Made by a program: the position numbers and the translations under genes
Assembly (NCBI GenBank): GCA_024138025.1
Contig: JAMXBD010000204.1
Location: 62,001-126,000, forward strand
From: Combretum micranthum
Lineage: Eukaryota; Streptophyta; Magnoliopsida; Myrtales; Combretaceae
Direction: 5' to 3'
Length of the DNA: 64,000 bases
The notes under the pieces: model-generated
Seen by the model: the letters and a program-made list of their open reading frames with translations, nothing else
Told to the model about the DNA's origin: nothing
The model's database searches: none
Shown: positions 12,060-23,242 of the stretch, piece after piece
Layout of the letters: each line of letters opens with the position of its first letter
How positions within the stretch are numbered: position 1 is the first letter of the stretch

Positions 12060-12214
12060 TCTCAATCGGAGCGATTCGCCAATACACCTGGTTCTAGGGT
12101 ATTACGAAGCCCTCTTAGTGATGAAGCGATTTGGAAGCGCCTCTTGATGAGGAATCTATTAAGAGAAGAGATAAAGCTGCTTTGATAGCGTATACTGCCT
12201 AACTCGAAGCCGAG
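12060..12214 (+). pseudogene. CRWN4/NMCP2-like first exon, broken
   Basis: One frame reads SQSERFANTPGSRVLRSP, then LSDEAIWKRL. After a frame change with a few residues missing it continues DEESIKRRDKAALIAYTA, a TAA stop, then LEAE. This matches the conserved N-terminus of plant CROWDED NUCLEI proteins of the CRWN4/NMCP2 type, coiled-coil components of the plant nuclear lamina that shape the nucleus and organise chromatin. A splice donor (GAG|GTTAGT) follows at 12214/12215, at the known exon position. Defects seen: the upstream ATG (12050) is out of frame, there is a deletion/frameshift after WKRL, and a stop where Gln or Lys is expected. The second exon is at 20770. Identity is from recalled family sequence. 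Confidence 0.72.
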
Positions 12215-13756
12215 GTTAGTTGATGTTGACCATTTTCGATTTTTTATCTTACGTTGGATTGATGGAATAGTGTAAAGTTTTCGTTTTTACTTGTTGAAGA
12301 TGTGTTTTGTGGTGAGAAAAGGTCTTATTGTCCTTCTAATTAGTTGTGTGGCTGGTTATTTATTTAGTTGCATTCAATGTTCATTTTTAATCGAGTTAGG
12401 ATCATAATTGCTGTGGATATATAGGATTTTGGAGAGCGGAATCAGATGTGATTAGGTATAATTGTTGAGACATTGACGAGGGTTGGGTTTGGATCAATTG
12501 GTTTTGTTTTAGGGATGTGTTGTGTGTAATTGTTTCCTTTACTCAATGAGGATAAATCTTGGATCCACTATGGCATTTCATGATTTGTCGTGAATATGCA
12601 AAGTTTTGAACTTCTTGTATAAAATTGGTTGTCTACGTGGAGGAGAAGTTGGATTTTATTAAGAAGGTTAATAAGGTTAAATTTGTGATAGGATCAATTA
12701 TGATGAAACTGGTTTTAACATATTGAAACTCGGACTTGAAAAGGCCTTTAGCTTTTTTTCTTTGTGAGTTTTGAACTTGAGGTTTTCCCATCTGTTTAGT
12801 GATTCTTATGACTTCAACTGTGCAATATCTAAACATGAGCCATTTAAGACCTACGTGCATTGTTTGATAATTTGTTTTTCAGGTGATTCTTGTGTTTTCT
12901 AGTAGGAGATGCTCAGCTTTTTTTTGGGTACGTTTTACCTATTAATTGAAAAAAAAAAAAATCTGATGTAGCCCCACCAAAAAGGAAAAAGGGGGGAAAA
13001 AAACCACCCCCCAAAAAAAAGGCATTTAAAGCTATTGTTGCTCATCTTGGTTACCTGTGAGAATTAACTTTGGGTGTGCAATTAATGTGATTTGTAGATT
13101 AATGAGTGTGGCATGCAGAAAAGAGCCAAAGAGGCATTGTGTGGTTCCTTATGCCATATAGGGAAATTCTCCATTTAAGTAAAGAAATGTAATGTTGCAA
13201 TTTATTGTCAAAAGATGGTTATAAAAGTTTTCATTCGGAGAATGCAGGGGATCTAAACGAGGATGATGAAAAAAACTTGATAAAAGGCTCCAAAGGGTAG
13301 GGTTCTTGTAGAAATTGGAAGTGCAAAATCTGGGTACTTTTTTTCTGGGAATCTTCAACCCTCAGATGCACATCCCTTAGATGCACATTTTGTGTGAGCT
13401 ATGATAACAACTTACTTTCTGTATAATCTATTAAGGCAATGCTCATTTTTCTTGCAATTTCGCCGACCAACAGTAGTAATAAGAGGATTGCTTTTGGAAG
13501 AGTCATGGAAGTGTAAAATTAATTTTGATTGTTTATGATTATTGAGGGTGACTACCGCTCAATCTCCCTGCTGAATAGGAGGATCGTTGTCCTTTGATGG
13601 CTGTTTGTATGGGCCTGGCAACTACTTTCTTTGCACTAGATAGTTCCACGGGTAGCAGTATATTTTATCTATTCTATCAAAGAAGAATATATACTATCCA
13701 GTGGAATGATAAAGCAACCGATCAGTTGGTTTTTTTATTATTGTTTTAAGTGTATC
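12215..13756 (+). other. First-intron sequence of the CRWN4-like pseudogene, 5' part
   Basis: No coding signal is seen. The stretch runs from the GTTAGT donor to the LINE insertion point. A low-complexity patch of A, G and C homopolymers lies at about 12948-13022. Short frames on the minus strand (for example 12633-12860 and 13149-13358) show no recognisable protein and are not called. Confidence 0.5.
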
Positions 13757-13771
13757 AAAATAGGGTTCTCC
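13757..13771. repeat. LINE target-site duplication, left copy
   Basis: AAAATAGGGTTCTCC is repeated exactly at 19319-19333, immediately after the short A-tail of the LINE. Confidence 0.9.
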
Positions 13772-14231
13772 TTAAAAGTAAGTATGCTTCCTCCTCTCTC
13801 TTCCCCCTCTCCTCTTCCTCGTCTCTTCAACCCCCAAGATCGCTGTTTTCTAGGTTTTTTTTCTCTCCTCTCCTTCTCGTTTCTTCTTTACCTCTCTCCT
13901 GTCGTCTTCTTCCCTCCTTTCCTTTCTTCTTTTCTGTTCTTCATTCTCTTTCTTCTCCTTCTCTTTTCTAGGGTTTGTTTCTCCTCTTTGTGCTTTCTTT
14001 TCTTGCTTCTCTCATGTTCTGTCCTTCTCTTCCTTCCCTCTCTAGTTCCCTCTCTTCTTTCTCGTCTTTCTTCTCCTCTCTCTTTCTTTTTTGTCGTGTC
14101 CCCTCCCCCTTCTCTTCCGTCCCTGTTTCCCTGTTCTAGGGATTTGGGTCCTTCTTCTTTCCTTCTTTTCCTGTCTTCCTCTCTTTCCTGTTTTCTCTTC
14201 CTTTTCCTTCGAGCCTCTTGTGTTCTGTTAG

Positions 14232-15602
14232 ATGGTTGCTGCTTCTATATTTTCAAGACTCAACCATGGGCATTCTAAGGAAGGAACCTCCTTTCCTTCT
14301 TCTAAAGGCTGTGCTGGTACCACCATGGATGATCTTCAAGAGTCTTTAGATAGAGTGGAGGCTGAGAAGCCACCTGTTTCATCACCATCTGGCACTCCCG
14401 TAGGAAAGGAAGCTGGTCAGCGTTCCTATGCTGCAGCATGTGTGCCTCCTTTTGCTTCTTTCTGTATTTAATCTTTGGTTTATTCCCCCAGTTGAACGTG
14501 GCTCTATCTCAAAAGTTAAAATGCCTATTGAGTTGAGAATGAAGGTGGGAACTTTTGGAACTCTACCCTTGTTGGGTTCTTTTTGGGGCGGAAGCTTCCG
14601 TTTTCTTTAGTCCAATCTACTGTCATGCGTATTTGGAAAGATTATGGTGTTTTTGGTGTAATTGCAAACAATGAGGGCGTCTTCTATTTCAAATTTGCAA
14701 GGCATAGAGATCTCACACCGATTTCGGAGAAGACTTGGTATATAGCACAACTATTACTTAATCTCCAAAATTTTAGGAAGGGTATGTCTTTAGATAAACC
14801 TCAACCTACTCATGTGCCTGTTTGGACTATGCTTTCAAGGATTCCTTGTGAATTTCTTAATGAGGAAGGTCTTATTCATATTGCAAGTGGTGTTGGAACT
14901 CCACTTAAAGCTGATACTTTAACTGCTCTTAGAGAATGGGCTAATGAGGCTCGTATTCTTATTGAAATCGATGCAAGGGATGAGCTTGTTAATCAAGTTG
15001 ACGTCCTTTGTGTTGATGGGTCTATAGCCAAAGTAAGTATAGACTACCAGTGGCTTCCAAAAAGGTGCTCTTCTTGTAAAGTATTTGGCCATTCCTGTTT
15101 AACTTCGCGCCAGTACAGTGCCCCAACTACCTCTAGAAGACCAGTAGCTCAAAAGGGAGAGTGGGTGCAAGTGGAATGGAAAGGTAAAGAAGTGCACCGA
15201 TTTGATTTACTGGTTCTAACAATACTACTCCACATCAAACACCCAAAGTTCCATCGAATAGTGGGTCTAGTGAGGAGGTTATCTCTCCTTTAAAAGGTAG
15301 TGGTAAGGTAGGATTGTTGTTGACACTCAAGATTGCTCTGTGATTGAAATGTAAGCTTTCATGATTCTGAATTGCCTGGACTGATGGAAGAGGAGAAACT
15401 AGATCTTGAGGGATTACATGAGGATCTTGATACAAAAAATGTGAGTGAACAAGCTGATGAAGAAAATACACCTATGGGAGCTCTTCTAGTACCTAAAACA
15501 AGACAAAGGCACTCGGGTAGCTCCTCTAATAGTAGCAAAAGTTCTCATTCTGGTGGAAAACACAAGAAAAAGCGCTTCAAAAGGAAGTGCAGTTTCTCCT
15601 GA
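14232..15602 (+). pseudogene. LINE ORF1 (DUF4283-type nucleic-acid-binding protein), frameshifted
   Basis: The sequence begins at an ATG giving MVAASIFSRLNHG and passes through at least two frame changes (near 14460 and 14585). The best stretch, GRKLPFSLVQSTVMRIWKDY, runs from 14583 and leads into MSLDKPQPTHVPVW, IPCEFLNEEGL and YQWLPKRCSSCKVFGHSC. This is the DUF4283 plus CCHC-type order typical of plant L1 ORF1, which coats the LINE RNA. The knuckle is abnormal: the last Cys is too close to the His. The frame from 15372 to 15602 encodes an acidic then Ser-rich segment ending in a basic tail (GGKHKKKRFKRK), a plausible ORF1 C-terminus. No intact product is predicted. Confidence 0.8.
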
Positions 15603-15634
15603 GGAGAGTTTCTTGTTTTAATTTTTGGTTGTAA

Positions 15635-18600
15635 ATGAATATAGCTTCTTGGAACATTAAGGAAATTAGTGACCCTATTAAAGCTAGTGGTGTTGGGAAG
15701 AATTGTGAAGATCTTGGAATTTCTCTCATTGGTTTATTGGAAACAAGGGTAGACTTGTCTAATGAGGCTGTCATCAAACGCACATTAGGACCAAGTTGGT
15801 CGGTCGCTGTTAACTCTTTGGCAAGAAAACGAATCTGGGTTTGTTGGGATCCAAGTATATGGGATATACAAATTTTACAAGAGCATGAACAATGTATGCA
15901 TTGTCTTGTTACAAATTTGAGTGCAAATTGTGTTTTTGTCACCACTTTTTTTTATGCCTCAAACAGTGATGGGGTTAGAAAGCTGTTGTGGAGAAGATCT
16001 TATCTTTTGCTCAATCTGTAAATGATAGGCTTTGGATGGTTCTTGGTGATTTCAATACAACGTGGCATCCTAGTGAACGGTGTGGAGGTCGAATGCATAT
16101 AAATGCTGCTGTGGTGGACTTCCAAATTTTTTTTAAAATTTGGTAGAGTTAGTGGATCTTAGTTTTGTGGGAGTTTTTTTCACTTGGTCAAACAAGCAAG
16201 GGGCTAATCCTATTTTGTGGAAGCTCGATAAAATTTTGGTTAATCACATGTGGCTTACTACATTTCCTAGAGCCTATGCTGATTTTAAGCCACCCTTATT
16301 ATCGGATCATTCCATGGTTGTTGCTACCATGGATTTCAGTTTGACAAATAAGAGATATCCTTTCAAGTTCTTCAATTTTTTGATTGAACATGATAGTTTT
16401 CAAGTCCTTATTGAGAAAGTTTGGAGTATGAATTTTGTGGGCTTTAAACTCTTCCAAGTTGTTTCAAGATTGAAGCTTCTAAAATCTGAGTCTAAAAAGC
16501 TAAATAGATCTGCTTGCTCTGATTTGTCAAGTCAGGTAAAATCTACTAGAGCCAGCTTGTGTACAATCCAATCTTCTATCATGGGTTATGGTGATACTTC
16601 TAAAATGGAGGACGAACATGTCGCTTATAAGGATACTATTTGTTACAAGCAGTGGAGGAAAGTTTTTATGAACAAAAGTCTTAGGTGAAATGGTTAAAGT
16701 TAGGAGACAAAAATACTTCCTATTTCCATAAATCCATGATTAACTTCCACAATAGGAATGTCATCCATAGCATCATTAAGGAAAATGGGGATGTGACAAA
16801 AGGCAATGGTGAAATTCATGCTGAGTTTCTACATTTGTTTTCAGAATTTATACCAGCAAGAAGATTATTCCCCTTTTTCTTGCTATTGTAAATCAGCTTG
16901 TTTCTTGGAAACTAAATGATGAGCAAAGGAAGGATCTTGATGCCTCTTCTACTAATGAAGAGATTAAGTTAGTTGTCTTTTCCATTGTGGATGATAAAGC
17001 CCCAAGGCCTGATGGGTTTACAGCAAAATTTTTTGAGAAGGCATGGGAACGAATAGGGTCTAGTCTGATGGAGGCTATACAAGAGTTTCTCAAGTTTGGC
17101 AATCTATTAAAAGAGATAAATGCCACCATTATTTCTTGGTTCCTAAGGTGGTTAATCCAACTAAAGTAAATGACAATTCGACCCATTGCTTGTTGTAATG
17201 TTCTGTACAAGGTTATAGCCAAAGTCCTTGCAGCCCATATGAAGAATGTCATGTGCTCTTTGGTGGGCAAGGAACAAGCAACTTTTGTACCAGGCTGTAG
17301 AATAGTAGATAATATCTTTTTGGCTCAAGAATTGATGGCGGGGTATCATAACCAAAAGGGCCCACCATGGTGTGCTTTAAAAGTTGATATCCAAAAGGCA
17401 TATGGCACCATAAATTGGAGCTTGCTTAAAGTAATGGAAAGCATGTGCTTCCCATCTCATTTTATACGTCTCATTCACCAGTGTATCCACATGGTCTTTT
17501 TCTCTATCAATATCAATGGAGAATTAGTCGGTTTTTTTCCTAGTAAAAGGGACATAAGACAAGGAGACCCCATCTCTCCTTATCTCTTTGTTCTTGAAAT
17601 GGAGGTCCCAAAATAGCTTTTTTCAGGACCGTATGCTCCCACTTGAACTTCTCCTTCCACTAGACATGTAAGAATGAAAAGCTTACCCATCTTTGTTTTG
17701 CAGATGATCTCCTTGTTTTTTCCAAAGGCGACCTTTTGATTCAGTGAAGCTTGTTTATGAAGCTCTCCAACAATTTCATTCTATGTCTGGCCTTCTAGTA
17801 AATTAAAACATAAGTAGATTGTTCTTCTCCAATGTTTATAGCCAAGTCAAGCTTCAAATACTTGAGGCCACACATTTTCAAGAAGCTTTCCTTCTAGTTC
17901 GATATTTAGGTGTTCCTCTCATCTCTTCCAAGGTAAAGAAGCAGGATTGCGATGTGCTCCAAGACAAGATACTTGCAAGAATTTCATCATGGACTTCTAA
18001 ATTTCTATCTTATGCTGGCTGTTTGCAGCTCATCAAGTTAGTATTATTTTCTATGCAAGTTATTGGAGCTCAAACTTTCTTCTTCCTAAATCTTTTATTT
18101 CTCAAATTGAGCAAAAGTTAAGGAATTTCTTATGGAGTGGAAGATGTAAAATCTCTACTAAAGCTAAGGTAAGATGGGAGATGGTATGCAATCCAAAGCT
18201 TAGTGGTGGTCTTCGTATCCCTAATCTTTCATTATGGAATAAAGCAGCACAATTCAAGCATATATAGCACCTTTGTAAGGGACGTTGGAGAGGATTATGG
18301 GCTGATTGGATTTACTCAACGTATCTTAAAGGTCAGAGGTTTTGGAATGTAGGAGTGCCTTCTACTTGCTCTTGAATTTGGAGGAAAATACTAAAACTAA
18401 GCCATCTAGTGAGATAGCAACTTAGATAGGAGGATGGTGATGGACCCTCAATTTCCTTATGATCGGATTTTTGGTTGCCTACTAGCCCTTTAGATACAAA
18501 CCTCTCTTAACGTGATATTGCTTGTTTAGGGATACCAAGTGAAGCAAGACTTTGCTCCATTATGAATGGAGAGGCATGGAGCATTCCTGGTGGTACAGTG

Positions 18601-19095
18601 TGGAATGTTTACAAATTCCTCCCTATATTGTGCCTAAACCCCCACATCCCGATGTGCTCAAGTGGATAGGATCACAGAACGGAGAATACTCCATCAAGAG
18701 TGGTATGATTTTCTTGCTCCACAATTGGCATCTGCTACTTGGTGTAAGATCGTTTGAAACAAATCCACTATTCCTAGACATGCTTTTTTCTTATGGCTTG
18801 CTTGGTTAAGGAAGCTACAAACTTTGGATAGGATGGTTGCGTGGGGAATTGTAAATTCTGCAACATGTTACTTGTGTGCACAATATTCTGAAGACCATTC
18901 TCACTTATTTTTGAGTGCCCATTCACCTCTCTAGTTTATGATCGGATATGTGAACTCCTTGATTGCCCAGCATCCTTTCGCTCTCGGCATGGTATCACAT
19001 CCGCCCTTGTTGCTACTGCCGAATCCAAAAAGTTAAAGATTTGCTCTTGGAGAGCTTCTTTAGCAGCTTCATTGTATTGCATATGGCGAACTAGG
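15635..19095 (+). pseudogene. LINE ORF2 (endonuclease-reverse transcriptase), multiply broken
   Basis: The sequence opens MNIASWNIKEISDPIK, the apurinic-type endonuclease start, with LLETRV carrying the catalytic Glu. GDFNTTWHPSERCGG follows at about 16048 and the SDHS motif at about 16308. The RT region includes LKLGDKNTSYFHKS (16692), DDKAPRPDGFTAKFF (16990), IRPIACCNVLYKVIAKVLA, VDIQKAYGTINW (17383; intact relatives have Asp where this copy has Gly), RQGDPISPYLF and CFADDLLVF (about 17695). A zf-RVT-like tail (CYLCAQYSEDHSHLF) sits near 18870. Frames change at least six times. The A-motif Asp to Gly change would itself be damaging. ORF2 nicks DNA and copies the LINE RNA into the target site. 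Confidence 0.85.
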
Positions 19096-19318
19096 AATTA
19101 AGCTTGACTTGGCAACCCTATCCCACATCCTTGGTCTCTTGCCAATCGGGTTCTGGCCTATTCATGAATTGATTATAGTCCTTGACAAGTTTACCTTGTT
19201 TCTCAGTGTTTTGTTTACTCTTACTTCTAGTATAGAGAGCTGTGTAACCTTTCCATTTTTTTTTTGCGGTTATACATTCTTCCTTTTACTATTAATGGTA
19301 TTAATTATTTCCCCCAAA

Positions 19319-19333
19319 AAAATAGGGTTCTCC
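19319..19333. repeat. LINE target-site duplication, right copy
   Basis: This is an exact copy of 13757-13771. Host intron sequence (gaatatacttcaatgg) resumes directly after it. Confidence 0.9.
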
Positions 19334-20769
19334 GAATATACTTCAATGGCTTTTTATAACGAATGCCTCATATTTTTTCCCTTTTGATGGGAGGCCTTAA
19401 GTGTGTTTGACTACCTTTACATGTCACATGAATTAATTCATTATATGATATTTTGGTGATAAGAGTAGGACTGGACCTTTGGATAAATTTTTTTACTTAC
19501 CCATGGCGTGTCATTTAGTTCTCAAAGTAGCCTATCACTTATCATGTTGCTGTTTTCAATTCACATATCAAGTGATCCTGCCTTAGACAGTTCCATGCTG
19601 GCTCTGTGATTTTTCAATGTTTATTTTTTGTGTGCACGCGCTTTGGGGGTGTCGGTGTTCTCAGTGATGTAAAAGGAAATGAGATGCTTCATTAAAAACC
19701 TGAATTTTGGTTGACCATTTCCTCAGGTAAGGTAAGGAGGGTGAGCATTGAAATATGAAATATTTTAAATGATGAAGAAATGAAAATTGTGGATGGGAGA
19801 AGGAGGGAGCTCATTGAAACACAGAATTTCATCTAAGAAGAATGAATAAAAACTCTATATGCTATTACTCCTAGGTTATATGCTGATGTTGATGGTTTTT
19901 TCTTGTGAATGGAGCGATAAATTTAGAGGAAGGGTTCCTGTAGGTTTCTAGAAATATTGGCTCAGTAGCAAAATTTTGTGATTGGGTGGATGTTTCTGTT
20001 TTTGTTGGGGTGTGTGTGGGGGGTAAATTCTGTTGGCTTTTCCTAAAAGAAGAAAAGGAATAGTAGAAAATAAAAATTGCTTCAACTTTTCTGCCCAAGA
20101 GTTTACCTTTATTTCCTTTTTTCTTTCTAAAAATTCAGTAAATACTGACATGAAGGTTTTTCCTCCAATGAGCTTAATTTGACACCTCTCCAGATTCAAA
20201 TCTTGGTTGGAAAGTATATTGAGCAAAGTTTTTGACATTTGCAAAATGCTTTCCCTCGTTGAAAGAAATTTTAGATGTGACTCACATGCAATACATTTGG
20301 TGAATACTAAAAAAACGGTGCCAAAGCTTGTGGGTGATCTTAAAACATGATACTAGAAACATCTAATTTTGGTTATCCTTAAAAGAAAGACATCATAATC
20401 TTTAGTGTTTTGTGAATTCTTCACAAAATGCTAGTCACATTGTTACAGCATAAAATCATTTTCTAATTGGACAGATGATGCAGAATACTTAACAAAGAAT
20501 CTATTATTATTATTAATATTTTTTTTGGCAACAAAGAATCTATTTTCTGGTGACAGTCATCTAACTCTATTTGACATTGTTGTATAATTGTGAAGAAAGT
20601 TGCCTATTTACCCAACCAAAAAAAAAAAAAAAAAAAGAAGAAGAAGAAGAAGAATAAGAGCTGCCAAAGCTGTTGTTGTGTTCTCTAATTGACCAGACTT
20701 GAAGTGGTAGGTGCGTATGTTCCTATATTTTTGTTCATTGTGCATGTATCTGTGGGGTATTCTGTGCAG
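19334..20769 (+). other. First-intron sequence of the CRWN4-like pseudogene, 3' part
   Basis: Non-coding. It contains a poly-A/(GAA)n microsatellite at about 20620-20655 and ends in a plausible acceptor, tctgtgcag at 20761-20769. Minus-strand frames here are low complexity and not called. Confidence 0.5.
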
Positions 20770-20978
20770 ATCTTTGATCATCAACATCACATGGGCCTTT
20801 GATTTTGGAAAAGAAAGATCTTCTCTCAAAGTTTGAACAAATTAAAGCTTCTTCTGAAGCTGCAGAGTTGAAATACAAGCGTGACCGAGCTGCTCATGTA
20901 TCTTCCTTGGCTCAAGCGAGGCAACGTGAGGAAGCTTTGAAGAAAGCCTTAGGGGTTGAAAAAGAGTGCATGGCAAGT
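20770..20978 (+). pseudogene. CRWN4/NMCP2-like second exon, frameshifted
   Basis: Directly after the CAG acceptor the sequence reads IFDHQHHMGL. A one-base deletion (gggcctttgattttgg) then shifts the frame, which continues ILEKKDLLSKFEQIKASSEA and AELKYKRDRAAHVSSLAQAR, then EALKKALGVEKECMAS. This is the conserved head of the CRWN coiled coil. A GTGAGC donor follows. The join to exon 1 (LEAE|IFDHQ) is at the expected place, so this is an unprocessed pseudogene and not a retrocopy. No third exon is recognisable in the next 4 kb, so the copy is truncated at its 3' side. Confidence 0.75.
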
Positions 20979-21294
20979 GTGAGCATGAGTTTTAATTAGT
21001 TTTGTTCAAGTGAATATTTTTGGTTCTTATGGTCCCAAAGTTGTTGAAGCTGGAGATTTTGGGTTTAGGGCTCCTTCTAATAGGGCACTTTAATCTCATC
21101 AAATATAAAATTAAAAGAAAAGTAGATAAGTTATTATGTTTGGCTTGTTTATTCCTTTTGTAAAATCACTCATTGATACAAGCTTGGGACTGAAAACTTC
21201 TGAATGTAAAAGATACACTTACCTATAAAATCTGAGAAAAGTGCAAATTTATTCTCATCATTTGGCTGCTTTTTTCATTTGTCATTTGTGTGCG

Positions 21295-21402
21295 CGCGCC
21301 CCATCCCCCGCCTACACCACACACACACACACACACCACCAAACAACCCCCCACACACCCCCCACCACCAACACCCCCCTCTCTTTAATTTTTTTTTTTT
21401 TT
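21295..21402. repeat. CA/C-rich low-complexity tract
   Basis: (CG)n, (CA)n and C-runs follow one another (cacacacacacacacacc, acaaccccccacac), ending in poly-T. No other feature is seen. Confidence 0.85.
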
Positions 21403-21439
21403 TAATCAGTCAATAGTTGATATGTATCAGCCCCTATTA

Positions 21440-22250
21440 CTACTTGGCAATTTTATTGAAATTGCTTGGCACAAAACTTGTGCTTAGCAATCCCTGAGTA
21501 ACTTTAACAATGGGTTTCTTGTAGAGTTGCTTAAAGCGCCACATCAATAACTTAAGCAACTCTCATTGTTAAGCAATTCTATACGTTTTTTATGAATTAC
21601 TTCAAGAGAGTTGCTTAGCATTATTTTAATATTTTTTTATTTTAAGTGAGTTAAGGAACTTACATTTTGAGTTGCTTAATTAAGCAACTTTGATATTTGA
21701 GTTGCTCAATTAAGCAACTTTGATATTGGTTCTTATGTCTAGAATCTTGCTATATTGATTAAATGAAGTTGCTTGGTCTAAGTATTGTGTAAGGCCAAGC
21801 AACTCCAATAAAGATGGTTGTTAAGCAAATCTATACTTTATCCATGAATTACTTCATGAGAGTTACTTAACATTTTTTTTAATAATTTTTTACTTTAAAT
21901 GAATTAAGAAACTCACTGTTGGAGTTGCTTAATTAAGCAACTTTGATATTGGTTCTTGTGTCAAAAACCTTGCTATAGTGGTTAAATGGAGTTGCTTAAC
22001 CCAAGTCATTATGCCAAGCAACTCCAATAGAAGAGAAAATGGTTTGGCTTACCACATGCTAAGTTGGTGAGTTGCTTAGGATTTTTTTTTTTTTTTTTTT
22101 AAAGTTGTGTATAATTTATGTAATAGGGGACCCATAAAAATTTAAAAAATTATGTTAAGTAATTTCATAAGTAATTCACAGATAGAGTAGCAAGTTCTTT
22201 AATAGAGAGAGTTGTTGATGTGGCATGTTAAGTAACTTATTGTTAAAGAT
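21440..22250. repeat. AGTTGCTT/AAGCAACT fold-back repeat with two tandem units
   Basis: The octamer AGTTGCTT and its complement AAGCAACT occur many times in both orientations. Several form immediate palindromes, such as agttgcttaattaagcaact at about 21682 and 21922. Two larger units align end to end, about 21565-21815 and 21816-22035. Both contain gttaagcaa, tctata, atgaattacttca, agttgcttaattaagcaact, ttgatattggttcttgtg-like and aagcaactccaata blocks. The first unit has an extra internal palindrome copy. No coding sequence. It resembles a fold-back or MITE-derived satellite. Confidence 0.7.
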
Positions 22251-23056
22251 AGTTTTAGGCTTATAATACTAAATTTATAAAAATTTTAAATTTATTATAT
22301 TAAATCATATAATGAATTAATAGGAATTTAAAAAATTAAGAAAAGAGAAAAATACAAAAACATGTAACAAAAACCCTTAGCGAAGAAAAAAGGAACCAGA
22401 AAATTTCATTGAGGATTCATTCGGTCGTAATTGGGTCATGTCATGGCACTAGTCTGGAAAATTTTGGTGTCTCTCTTATTGTTTTCGTGGGTGGTGGGTG
22501 GGTGACTCACCATGTGATTTTGTTGTGGTATGCCATCAGCAGGTAGCCATGGCTTTTCTGGAATTAATTTTCATTGATTTTTATTTTTTTTGTAATTTTT
22601 AGTTTTATATCATGTCATATAATTCATATATATTATTAATAATTCATTGAATTAATTATTATGAGCTTAGCAGAAGGTGGAATGCCTCATTTGAGTTAAT
22701 GGTAGGACATAAATATAGAAGCTTTAAATTGTTGCACTCAAATAGGGGGGAAAAAGAAAAAGTTATTCTCTTAAAGAGAAAAGACTGATAGTAATAATAT
22801 GCCTAAAATTTGTTAATCCATTTTCTGAATGAGGCTTGGCCATCCCAAGGCTGGGAGCATTGAACAGGGCAATCCCATTGAAGCATATCTGGCAACCGTG
22901 CCTAAGAGGTCCTCAGGGTATTTAGACGGATTGTATTGATGTATTTCGAGATGATAGCAGATCAAGTGTTTGTACTCTTAATTTATGTTGATTTAGTATT
23001 TTATTTGTAGATTTTGGAAATTAGTGTTTATATTTTTAAGTATAATCAGTGTCATT

Positions 23057-23242
23057 ATTAAATAATATTAGATGAATGTTTATTTTTTTAATGATAAAAT
23101 AATGACAGGCCAATTGTTTGAACTTTTAATTTTTGATAATTTTCAACAATTTAGTACCGCATTTTTAGATTTTGACATTTTCCAGCCAAATATTTACTAT
23201 TAGTCCATCATTAAAATAAATGTTCATAAAATATTATTTAAT
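23057..23242. repeat. Imperfect inverted repeat (MITE-like hairpin)
   Basis: The arm attaaataatatta...ttaatgat (23057-23095) pairs with atcattaaaataaat...atttaatgg (23207-23242). Arms are about 36-39 bp with a few mismatches and a loop of about 110 bp. The element ends are not defined. Confidence 0.6.

Larger units (their letters stand above)
13772..19318 (+). mobile_element. L1-type LINE, full-length architecture, inactive
   Basis: The 5.5-kb insertion is bounded by a perfect 15-bp TSD and ends in a short A-run (cccccaaaaa, then the TSD). In order it has a CT-rich 5' UTR (13780-14230), ORF1 (DUF4283-like with a zinc-knuckle region and a basic tail), ORF2 (endonuclease, reverse transcriptase, zf-RVT-like C-terminus) and a 3' UTR. 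Both ORFs carry several frameshifts and stops. The coding strand matches the host pseudogene strand, and the element lies between its first two exons. Because both TSD copies are still identical, the insertion may be younger than its broken ORFs suggest. Confidence 0.9.

Noticed and set aside
13706..14278. 190-codon frame rich in Ser, Leu, Phe
   Set aside because: It spans host intron, the LINE TSD and the CT-rich LINE 5' UTR; composition follows the pyrimidine tract and no motif is present.
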